Assembly (NCBI GenBank): GCA_035771165.1
Contig: JAWNZC010000103.1
Location: 186,001-250,000, forward strand
Origin: Paragorgia papillata
Lineage: Eukaryota; Cnidaria; Anthozoa; Scleralcyonacea; Coralliidae
Direction of reading: 5' to 3'
Length of the DNA: 64,000 bases
A program made the position numbers and the translations under genes. The first letter of the stretch is position 1. Each line of letters starts with the position of its first letter. The notes beneath the pieces were generated by a model that saw nothing but the letters and a program-made list of their open reading frames with translations, was not told the origin of the DNA and made no database searches. This document shows positions 1-10,300 of the stretch, one piece after another.

Positions 1-370
1 ATCAGAGCTTTCTTTGTGCAGGTTCATTTGTCACCTTTTGCCACAAAGTATTTCCTGTTACTATATAGATCTTGCTTTTTTCTGAACTTTCCAGAGAAAT
101 AGAAAAGCGATACGCCTCTACAGATTGCTTTATCTAATTGTTCCATTCATTCAAAAGAGCGAAAACAAATAACAATACACAAAAGCATTCCAAAAATAAA
201 GTTTTAGTTTTAGTTTTAATAAGCTTTCGTATACAATAAATTGATACGCGGAGTTGAACAACAGAGCAAGCTCCAATCATGGCTCAACTCCAAAAAGCAA
301 CTTAACTGCAGAAAAAAAATCACTTCTGCCTATACAACTTAAAGGTCAAGCTGAAATCATGCAGCTAGTC
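1..370. other. No recognisable feature
   Basis: AT-rich non-coding sequence. I see no ORF, repeat end or RNA gene that I can support. Confidence 0.5.
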
Positions 371-374
371 TGCG

Positions 375-730
375 GTTATTACTCGGGCTATCTGTGGTGG
401 GCCGAGTCTAGGTTTCGGTTTCGGTTCTGACAGTTGCATTTTTGCGCATTTTACTTCCGCTATTATTCATGCTTCCAGTGAGTTGTTAACTATGTGACTA
501 GAGGAGGCCGTGAAACATGTTGTAAGTTCTTTGCTCCTTTCGCTTTTGGAGTAAGTTGGACAAAAAGTTGAACAGCTTTGCCTTTTGATCAAGGTGTTCC
601 TGCACGCTGTTGGTAGCTTTCGAAAGTGACTGACTGACTTTGTAGTTTATTTAACAGTGATGTGACTGATAACTCTCTTGATCGTAAATATGTTCACCTC
701 TGTGAAGTATGCACCACATTCAGCCTTCGA
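375..730 (+). repeat. Dispersed repeat, inverted partner near 54.8-55.2 kb
   Basis: The stretch that includes TTGTAAGTTCTTTGCTCC and the following AGTAAGTTGGACAAAAAG recurs, diverged and in reverse complement, at about 54805-55180. Similarity runs over several hundred bases on both sides of this core. No coding capacity or terminal repeat was recognised, so the element class is unknown. The two copies flank the whole asparaginase locus in opposite orientation. Confidence 0.7.
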
Positions 731-739
731 TTCAAGCTC

Positions 740-1738
740 AGCGTACTTGCCAGTAGCTCGAGTGAACGCCTGACCCAGGCGTCTTGTTGTTGATTTCAGC
801 TCATTTTTCGGAGGTTCATTGTTAAGTTTCCAATTACGTTTTCAAATGCAGATGTTGATGTCGAAGTTTGCTTTGGAGTTCGAATGTTCGATTAATGACG
901 ATGTTCAGTTATGAATCGAAAATTAACTTTGCCTTATTCGAAAGATTTAAAATTTCGTTCCCTGAAATTAAGGGAATGAATTTTTCCGGCTGCCAATGCA
1001 ACAGGTGCTTCTAGACCGTACCGCGTAATTGAATCATTATTATTGTAAAGTAGATCTTCATAATTATCTATATTGTTCTTGGTTTATAACTTTTATTGTT
1101 ATAGCTATTTATTACTTGTGAACTATTTATTTGTATTTATTTGTAATGGTCGAGCGTTTTTTCATCCACAAAAATGCTTAAGAGGTTAATTTCAACAGTT
1201 CAAGTATGAATTACAGGGCGTCGATATTGGTGATTTTAGAATTATATAGGAAAATGCCTCGTTTTCAATTAGACATTGTCGAAAAATTTTCCCATGGCTT
1301 CAACTTGAAATGGGTCTGAAAACATTGCAAATCGAACTTCTGCCACCCATATTCCGCCATGCGCAATACTTTCCTGCTGTTCTTCAAGTAGCAAGGTTCT
1401 CCCTTGACAGTAAACTGACTTGGAGTTCAAAACAGTCTTGAAAATGTGTTTCAGAGCACTTAGCGTTTAAAAAAGCGTTGGAAATATCGTATATAACGAC
1501 TTAAACAGGTCAGGAAAGTGAAAAGGTTAGTCAGTGGTTCTTTACTTATTGAAAAGATTATCGTAAAGATTTAACATTTAAAAAGTTATCAAAAAGCCGA
1601 AAACGTTCGGAAAAACTACATTTTGTTGATTCACGGTCTTTATATAGCATACAAGTAACTTGCATTCAAATAGCTTTATTTATTTAGGAAATATCTTTGT
1701 GGCAATCTTGTTCCCAGAGCCCGCGATCCTTTTTGGGC
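740..1738. other. Intergenic, nothing recognised
   Basis: AT-rich sequence without a supported gene. Near 1713-1738 there is a short piece (CCCAGAGCCCGCGATCCTTTT) of a repeat end that also occurs near 53148 and 54750. An insertion follows immediately. Confidence 0.45.
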
Positions 1739-1746
1739 CTGAAGTA

Positions 1747-2274
1747 CAGTGGCGTGGTGGCAGGGGGGGCGGGGGGGCCAAGGTCCCCCCAGCTGGGGTT
1801 GCAGAAGGGGTGCCAAAACTTAACAAAATAAACCTATTTCTTTGTATAGCTAGGTCTTCAATTGGGGGATATAAAGATCTGAAATCTGTAATCTTTTGTG
1901 TTTTCTATGAAGTTTTATAATCTTCAGAATTCTGTAAAATCTCACTCCAAAATGCAGGAAATGGCATATCAGAGACTCTAGATTTCAAAATTGTCCGGGG
2001 GAGCATACCCCCGGACCTCCTAGAGGTTTGGCGCTACTTCGCCGCTTGCATAGTGCTTGCATAGAGAACCCGTTGTTTGTTGAGTTTGCATAGAGAACCC
2101 GTTGTTTGTTGTAATATTATATATTGCTACTTCAGTTATTTTAAAACAAAAAATGTGATCATTTATCAAATACAGTAATGACTTTTTTTCTTCTTCTTTT
2201 TTTTTTTTTTGGGGGGGGGGGGCGCTAAAAGCTAATCTGGCCACCCCAACCTGAAACTTGCCACCACGCCACTG
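1747..2274. mobile_element. hAT-type MITE, 528 bp
   Basis: The element begins CAGTGGCGTGGTGGCA and ends with the inverted TGCCACCACGCCACTG (imperfect just inside). It is flanked by an exact 8-bp target duplication, CTGAAGTA, at 1739-1746 and 2275-2282. CAGTGG termini plus an 8-bp duplication are typical of hAT non-autonomous elements. The interior is G-rich and C-rich at its ends and AT-rich in the middle and codes for nothing I recognise. Confidence 0.85.
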
Positions 2275-2290
2275 CTGAAGTACGTATAGT

Positions 2291-2353
2291 CCCAGTCTTC
2301 TACGCGGTCTGGTCAAGTCTGATCCAGTCAAACGACCGCGTAGGAGACTGGAG
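2291..2353. repeat. Short inverted repeat
   Basis: CCAGTCTTCTACGCGGTC and its near reverse complement GACCGCGTAGGAGACTGG can fold into a hairpin of about 18 bp per arm. It belongs to the repeat interrupted by the hAT MITE upstream. Confidence 0.6.
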
Positions 2354-2354
2354 C

Positions 2355-2904
2355 TATACGAACTTTAGGCCTACATGTACATGTCCGCCATGTTTGACTT
2401 CAATCTTTGCCCGGTCAATGACCAGCAGATATCACTCTAATTATATATAGAGCACTGGTATACGTATGTTTACGACTTGTACTTGGTCTTTAAACAAAAC
2501 ATTGTCAGTAATTTAATAAATGTGGTAAGATTTTGTAAGGCCCTCGACTACCTTTTTCAGTAGTTTTTTTTTGTTTAATTAGTAATTTTTCTATTCTGAG
2601 TTATGTGTTATTAACAGCCAGTTTTACCTGTAAGTACACTAACTGGAAAACTCATGCCGTACCTTGTTTTTTATTACTAATGATTTATTATACAACTGCA
2701 TTAAAAACTGTCCAAATAACGCTAAAAATGAGTACAAATATACAGCGATATTTGGATAGTTATTTGGATGCCAATCAAATTTATCACACGGGAGACTACT
2801 TCATGTATGCTTATTATTTTGTCTTGGTGCAAATCACGCTACTTCTCTGGCCTTTTTAGCCTTTTCTTTTTCCATAAAAATTTGTTGATCAGAGCAGTTG
2901 TATA
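2355..2904. other. Intergenic, nothing recognised
   Basis: AT-rich, with only short chance reading frames. Confidence 0.4.
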
Positions 2905-2910
2905 ATAAAT

Positions 2911-2983
2911 CTCTTATTAGATGTTTTGGTGCGTAGTATCGCTGTATATTTTTACTCGTTGTTTGTATTTTGACTCGCCCTGC

Positions 2984-3018
<35 letters not shown>

Positions 3019-3054
3019 TACAGCGATACTACACACCAAAACATCTAATAAGAT
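2911..3054. repeat. Near-perfect palindrome, 144 bp
   Basis: Two arms of about 69 bp (2911-2979 and 2985-3054) are reverse complements with few mismatches. Each carries TTATTAGATGTTTTGG and TATCGCTGTATATTTTTAC. The centre is a short GC-rich loop. This is typical of a foldback MITE. The target duplication is unclear. Confidence 0.75.
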
Positions 3055-3134
3055 ATAAATATGAGCTGATAGCTTCCGAGTAGCAGAACCAATGAGATAG
3101 CAGAACCGTTCATACAGTGAGTATCTATATGTAC

Positions 3135-3245
3135 TATTTACAGAATGAGTGGCCGTTCTGTATCGGGGTATACAGACACGAGGCGAAGCCGAGTGCCTGT
3201 ATCCCGATACAGAACGGACACGAATTCTGTAAATGACTTCTAAAA
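3135..3245. repeat. Inverted repeat (foldback MITE fragment)
   Basis: Arms around GTTCTGTATCGGGGTATACAG and its inverted partner CTGTATCCCGATACAGAAC surround the centre GAGGCGAAGCCGAG. Related GGCGAAGCCGAG hairpins lie near 25085 and 25890. Confidence 0.6.
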
Positions 3246-3249
3246 CGAT

Positions 3250-3640
3250 CCGATTTGGTTAGTTCATTGGCGTAGTAATTTTTCTAAAAAAACGTTGTCT
3301 AAGTCGAGAAAATCAAAGCTAAAACTTATGTAAATCAAGAGGAATCTGTATCACGTATACAGACACTCATTAAACATGGATTTTCTTTGTGTTTTCCTCA
3401 TGAATTATTAATGAGTTTTAGAAATATATTTCTAAAATTCATTAATAATTCATGAGGAAAACACAAAGAAAAATCATGAGCGTATCGGATCTATATATGT
3501 GATATAGACTCGCTCTAAGTTTCTCGCTGGTTTTTAACGGCTGAGATAAGCTTAATTTTCAAAATACTACGCCAATGAACGTATGAAGTGATTCTTTTTA
3601 GAAGCCATTTAAAAACCTTGCAGTACAGGCTTTATCGGCT
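3250..3640. repeat. Repeat with TTCATTAATAATTCATGA palindromic core
   Basis: Contains CCTCATGAATTATTAATGAG followed after a short AT centre by its inverted copy (3399-3455). The block 3425-3610 recurs inverted at about 62910-63125, and the block near 3255-3340 recurs inverted near 25745-25830. This is a dispersed family. Its core also occurs at 3915, 25145, 25345, 25675 and 52975. Confidence 0.7.
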
Positions 3641-3938
3641 CTAAAACACTCGGCTATCGCCTCGTGTTTTATATCCGATAAAGCCCTCCTGCGCGGTTTA
3701 TAAGTATTACATATATATATATATACCCAATATATACCCTATATAATATACCCACGAGATCATCTCATTTACATATCAAATAACTTGAAAACGCAGAAAG
3801 ATACTAAAAAGTTGTAAAGGATCTTCTATTACAATTTTATGAGTTCTTTCAAATTAGACAAACTTAATTTTTAATGCCAATCCCCTTTAAACATTAATTT
3901 CTTTCGTTTTTGGTTCATGAATTATTAATGAGTTTAAG

Positions 3939-3941
<3 letters not shown>

Positions 3942-4026
<85 letters not shown>
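3942..4026. repeat. (TA)n microsatellite
   Basis: A run of about 85 bp of alternating TA directly follows a copy of the palindromic core. Reading frames across it are artefacts. Confidence 0.95.
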
Positions 4027-4028
<2 letters not shown>

Positions 4029-4046
4029 TAAAAGTAGCGTGTTGAA

Positions 4047-4222
4047 ACAACAATCGAAATATAGTAAGGTTAGATATACTGCCGAAACAGAGAACGTATA
4101 GGAGTCTAAGGTTTCGAGCGAAGGCCCTTCGTCAGAGAGAAGGGCTCTGACGAAGGGCCTTCGCTCGAAACGTTAACTCCTACATTCTCTGTTTCGGTGG
4201 TATATCTAACCTTACTATATAT
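4047..4222. repeat. Inverted-repeat hairpin with two hammerhead-like motifs (Penelope terminus)
   Basis: Two arms of about 80 bp are head-to-head inverted copies that meet near 4138. Each arm holds CTGACGAAGGGCCTTCGCTC followed by GAAACG. The + copy starts at 4147, and its inverted twin occupies 4111-4135. The pattern CTGANGA, hairpin, CGAAAC resembles the catalytic core of hammerhead ribozymes reported in Penelope-like retroelements. Helix II here is imperfect, so activity is doubtful. The same motif is seen near 50549. Confidence 0.6.
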
Positions 4223-4255
4223 ATATACATTTATGTACTTTTAGTTCTAAAAGTC

Positions 4256-4390
4256 ATGGCAGAAGGAGGAAGAAAAACGCCTTGTATCATTGTTCAAGGA
4301 GGTGCATACAGTTCAATGCTTGATCTCGCTGAAGAGTATAAAGATGCCATACAACAGTCAGTTAAAGCGGGCTATGGTGTTTTGAAAACA
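4256..4390 (+). CDS. ASRGL1: Asparaginase exon 1
   Basis: 45 codons from ATG to KT, then a strong donor GTAAGT at 4391. It encodes the N-terminal strand with VQGGAYSS and GYGVLKT. A possible acceptor (TACTTTTAG) lies 12 bases before the ATG, so an upstream non-coding exon is possible. Confidence 0.85.
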
Positions 4391-7300
4391 GTAAGTGCAA
4401 TTTGTCGATGCAATTAGATGTTACGCCCGTATTCTAAAAGCTCACTCACACTCATTGAGTGGCCCCTCGTACTCAATAAGTGCAACTCAACATCAATGAG
4501 TCTCCACTCACCCTCACTGTGTGAGACTACACTTACTCTCTAAACACCATTCAATGGAATGGTTGGAGAGAGTGAGTTGCACTAATTAAGTGTGAGGGGA
4601 CACTCCTTGAGTGTGAGAGAGCTTTTAGAATACAGGCGTTACCCGTGCGTTGACATGTCGTTTGGCGACTGCCTGGCTGGAGGGCCTTTGATATATACCG
4701 TCGAATTCCCCCTTAGCGTACTTTTGGTTTTATCCGCTTTTAAGGCCGCTACTTTCGGAGGGCAGCTACTTTTGAGGGGCCACTACTTTCGGGTGATAAA
4801 ATACGTTAACATACTGTGGATACAAAGTAAATAAAGTATTTACTGTATTACATAAAACAAATGCATGATATCCTCTTAAGGTAGCACTGGAGTCTCACAT
4901 CGACTCTTCCGATCGTCACAGCTTTTGGTCAGTTGAAAGATATAGTAACAGCAAGTTTGTATGAGAAGTTTTACGTCGCTGCGTTCTATACTTTTCGAGA
5001 TATTGCCGATCAAACTTTCGTATCGAAGGGCGAATGTTCGCGCCAAAACAGAAGATTAAGGCTGAAAGACAATGAATTTACATTTGCTCTCCTACAGCGA
5101 GTTTTGACAGAATTTTACACCTTCAGATTGGTGTTGTGATTTGATACGCCGCAGTGCCGCACTCATGTGTACACCGCGTCGTCATTCCGTTCCTCCCGCG
5201 AGTAGCCTGAGTAAATTTCATCTTCATTTCCCCGTTTCACTTTCTCCCAAAGGTTGTTTTCTTTGATGTATCTTTCTACGTCTTTCCCTGTCCTAAACTT
5301 CTTTCCAGATGGATCTACGAACGAAACCATTTTGCGTTTATGCATGAGTCAATTCCATGAGTGACCATCCCCCCCCCGGGAATACCCCCGGGCATTTGCA
5401 TATTTTTGTTGAGATAGTGCGAATTCCCGGCCGCGGGGCAATGACTAGTGGGTAAATGTCCTACCCCCGGGCGGTAGGTAAGTGGTGAATTCCCCACCCC
5501 CGGGAACACAAAACAGCTGAAGCTATTAAAGCTTTATAAATATTAAATATATCTACGCTTCAAGATATATAAACTGTCAAGTTCGGTAGTTTTACCATTA
5601 TTATTAAAATGTCGAGGCTATCGATGGCTTTCCGATCCAAGGCAAATATCAAAAGATCTAAAAGGCTACCAGTACCGAAACCGTGAGAGGGTCTATTCAC
5701 GAATTTAACGAGGGATTTCATACTGATATATCGAACGTACATATACAAATACCTTCAAAAACATCCACCAACTTCCCAAGGTTCTTCGATGTCAGCCATT
5801 CACTCACGAATTGTTTGTCTTTCCCTTCGAACTCATCCATATTCAAATCAAATTCCTTCCAAAATGATATAAACGAGCAACGACACGAGGAGTCGAGAAA
5901 ACCATTCACTCCCACAGTCCTTTGCGGATTTCATCAGTGTCAAATTCCCGGGAGTCCTTGAGCCCTAGTACAATGGCCCCCGTGCACCACTTGGCAAGCA
6001 AATTCCCGACCCCTGGGAACAGTGTACCGAGCAAATTCCCGGGGGTGTCCCGGGGGGGGATGGTCACTCATGGAATTGACTCATGCATTACGTCCACCAC
6101 TCAAATGCTCTCTCTCGTTCAATGTCCATCCAAGGGAGACAAGCTTTTCGGTGCTGAAATTGAACCTCCACCCGCATCCAACTCCTCGAAAGAGATTTAG
6201 GGTTTCTCCAACACCAACATTCGAATGAGCATCACTGCTCGCAGCCATGTCGCATGAATATTACTTTGCAAAGAGCAATCAGCAGGGTGCATGTAATCGA
6301 ATAGTCGCAAGAGCAAATCAGCAGGATGGAATTGACATCTTGACATGTCATCACTAAACACCCGACGTGTCGTTGCCAGGCTATTGAGATCTAATTGGTT
6401 AATTCGTTTTCGCGCGGAATTTTTCCAAGCCAAAAATAGGGCTTACATTACTTATTCGTCCTTTTACGGGGGTAAATTCTAAGTATTAGCCACTGGCCAT
6501 TCACTGTTGGCTCACAAGAACATAGAAGAATCGTGTGACAACTCGAAATAGATCTTCCTCGGTAAGCTCATGCAGTACTCTGCAGTGCATAGCAGACCGT
6601 AATATTACAAAGTGATAGCATAACATATTGGTTGATTAGTGATTAAATGTCCCTCAAGCCTCGGGAGGTTTAGTAAAAGTCCCCCGGGCTCTTATATTCA
6701 TATCATATCATATCATATCATATCATATCATATCATATCATATCATATCATATCATATCATATCATATCATATCATATCATATCATATCATATCATATCA
6801 TATTATATTATATTATATTATATTATATTATATTATATTATATTATATTATATTATATTATATTATATTAACCTTCTATATTTTTACTTGTAGGGTGGCA
6901 CAGCAGTTGATGCCGTAGAAACAGCCGTTCGTATCTTGGAGGATGATCCTAATTTCAATGCAGGTCGTGGCTCATTGCTGAATAATGAAAACAAAGTTCA
7001 ATGCGATGCGATGATTATGGATGGAACCAGCATGGAAACAGGTTATCTGATGTTTGGGGCATGTTTGTTTTTTATTTATAATATTTGGCATTTGGCATTC
7101 CGATATATAGGAATTGCTTAAAGTGCATTTGGCATGAAAATTATGTTTTTCATATTGGAAAGATCACTTAAAATGACTTCGGAGAGCACGGGTGACGTGT
7201 GCTGTTAGCGCGCTGCCTCTCGTATCTAGCAGAAACCACGAATAATTTACGTAGTATTTTAAGTGGTACTATGATGAAAAATCGTCAGTCGTTTTTTTAT

Positions 7301-10300
7301 CTTATCATAAAGTACATTTAAAATGAGGATGAACGGCGTTTGTGGTTTGTAAGTAGAGACTTTCAGATTTGATGACGTGCTCCGAGAACGCGGCCGCCCG
7401 GAAGTAAAATTGCTATAATTCAACGATCAACGCGCATGCTCATCAGTGGCACTCGGCGCGTTGTGTTGACGTCGACGACGTGAGTTCTTGTTGTTTGCCG
7501 TGGAAGGGACAACGCGAGAACTTTTGAGGAAAAAATCAATCGTTAAGGTAAGTCATAGCCACTGGAAAGGGAGAGGGCTGTGAAAGTGGGCGTGACTGAG
7601 ATTTATGTTATTGTTCGCCAAATTCAAGATCACGTGACCTTGAACCTGCATGATTGAGCACTAAAAAGCAAGATTTTACATTAGAGCAGCGAGGCGCGTA
7701 CCTACAAGTGCTACAACGAAGTTCTTCCGTGATGGTTTCGATATAAATTCCACTTCATTTGGACATTATATGCATAGATGGTCCCTCATGAAAACTCCCT
7801 TTGCAAAGAATATTTAATAAAGTGCAGTAAATTCCAATAAACGATCAATGGTCGGACCGAACACGGTGTGAGCCGAGGTAAAATAATGATACAATACTGT
7901 TTTGCCAAAAAGTACAACTAAAACTAAAATTCGCTTTTGTCTTAATATGAATGGTTGTGCTAAATTATATGTCGTAAGTTGAGTTGCCTTCATTGAATAT
8001 TAAATGCACTAAATGTCTGGTGTATTGCGTTTCATAAACAACGGTGAGGCTGGCAATTGTCGTATGCGTATCAGTTTATTAGAATAACTAAAGTATTAAG
8101 AAACATTGCCATCTGACAACAAAAGTGCAAAACTCCGATTTAATAATGGCACGGAGACGACAAATGCTTTTCGATTGCGTTGTTCCTTGGTTTTCTTTTA
8201 TTAATAATTTGTAGACATGCGGCGATTTATGATAATTTCAATTTATTCACACTATTTTTTAATACTTACAATGAAAAATACAAAGTTTACATAGTGATAC
8301 ATTAAATAAATCAGAGTTAAATATAAAACAAAATATTTTATGAAAGAATATACATATGTGAGAGTGTAATTAAAGTATAAAGCTTTCGAGTTTAATCACT
8401 GCCTTGACATATTAATAAGTTGGGGATCAGCAGAGGATGAAATATTAAGATCGTGTCGAAGTAAGAAAATAGACATTGTATAATATGAGAATGAAATTCA
8501 AATCAACCTTGGTGACTTAATATTTTTTACATTGAAACAGTAAGGGTTTTTAAATCACTGGGAATATTTTCCCAGATTTTTGTAGCTGAGAATCTTATAA
8601 ATGTTTGTTTACAATAATTAGTCCGGCGGGGAGAAAATAGTTCGCGCTACGGCTAATTTGCTCACGCCAGAGTGTGAATTATTTGAGTGAGCCATGCATG
8701 AGTTCGCGCTTGATACGATTGTGTAATGTTCAAGGGATGATCATTTTAATGTCACGATAAAGTCCATCATGAAACCGAATGCCGATCATCTACACAACGA
8801 TGCACCATATATATTTGTTTACGTCTTATTTGAGAAATGCGCGACTTAAAAACTCTCACGGTCCTGTTAAAACCAATCCGATCTTTTTGAGGTGATTTCT
8901 TTGTGCACACAATCATATTATTGAATAAACTAATATCTAAAATTAACGCAGAATCAATGTAAAATATAAAATTTGTCATAAAAATGACGGACTACAGTAT
9001 ACACTATACAGCACTGTCGCTGTCTTAAGTTCGTAGGTCGTCAAAAACCGAATTCCTACCGAATTTTATTAACGAAATACAAGGGTACTCCTTTGGACTT
9101 GTAAATATCATGTTACTTGTGGATTTTTAGAAATCACCATAACCGACATCGTGCAGTTTAACGAAGAACAAGGTTATAATCTAATGTAAGCCATATGAAA
9201 GAATACACTGGCCATGCCGGTTCAAGATCACGTGACGCTCAGGCGTGAAATTTTTAACATCAAACCGGAAGTTCTATTGTTTCAGAGCGGAGTTTCACAG
9301 CCCTCTCCCTTTCCAGTGGCTATGGGTAAGTTTACAAAGTTTTGTTGTGGAACATGACTTTATAGACTAATGAACAATGTTTTACTTCATCTTTTATTAA
9401 TTTTGGAGATATCTGAAACAAAATAACGTGAATAATCTCCTTGCTGTCGTTTTACTTGATTTAGGCTAATATAGGCTATGGCTTCTAAACAACAAGTCTC
9501 ACCTTCGAGCTCGGCTTCTGAAAAGTTGATGTAAGTTTTTTTCGTATCGTTATCTTTTTACTGAAGTGCTAAGACTATTGTAAAGATGTGTAGTTAGCAT
9601 ATATAGAGTGTAGGTATAAGCTTAACTGCTTAAGTTATCGTGGTGTTTTCGTGTTTATGTTGTTTCATTTTATATACCGACATTGAACTTGGCCTTCTTT
9701 TTCTTTCTTTTGTGTGTGTAGAAATCCAATGTTTTGGACTAAAGAACACGATATCGCCTTTTGCCGAGAGGTTTTAGTTTCAAAGCTTTCTGAAACGCGA
9801 AAATCTTCTTTCGAAAGGGGAAATGTTTGGGATACAATTGCAGCCAACCTGAACTCCATAACACAACCGATATTTGATGCTGAGAAGATATCTGTCAGAG
9901 ATCACTTGAAAAACTTGATAAGTAAATACAAAAGAAAAAATCAACGTGAGAATAATTCCACTGGTACTTCTTCCGTCCGAAAGAACCGAACTCGACGTTT
10001 TACTTGAAGATATTTGCGACTTAGAAAGTGCATCTGTCGAAATGCAGAATACTGCCATCGCTGAAAAGAATCAAAAGCTTGAATTAAGTAAGGAAACCGC
10101 CGAAGACATCAGACAAACAGCAATGGAAACCTTCGCTCAAACGAAGAAAAGAAAACAGGCAAATGGAGATAAAGGAAAAATCAGTTGCAAAAAGGAAAAA
10201 CAGCAACGAGACAATCTAGAATACTTAAGATTCAAAGCAGATCAAGACAACGCTGCCAAACTCAAAGAGCTCGAACTGAAAAGACAAGAAAAAGAACAAG

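Larger units (their letters stand above)
4391..6893 (+). other. Asparaginase intron 1
   Basis: 2.5-kb intron, GT...AG. It holds an antisense MBD-like gene, a MITE, an inverted repeat (about 4433-4640, with ACTCACACTCATTGAGTG-like arms) and a pentanucleotide microsatellite next to the acceptor. Confidence 0.8.

Noticed and set aside
3910..4101. 63-codon frame (YIYIYI)
   Set aside because: Translation of a TA microsatellite.
8767..8979. 70-codon - strand frame shared by copies A and B
   Set aside because: Its sharing is explained by copy identity. It has no recognisable domain and is not evidence of coding.
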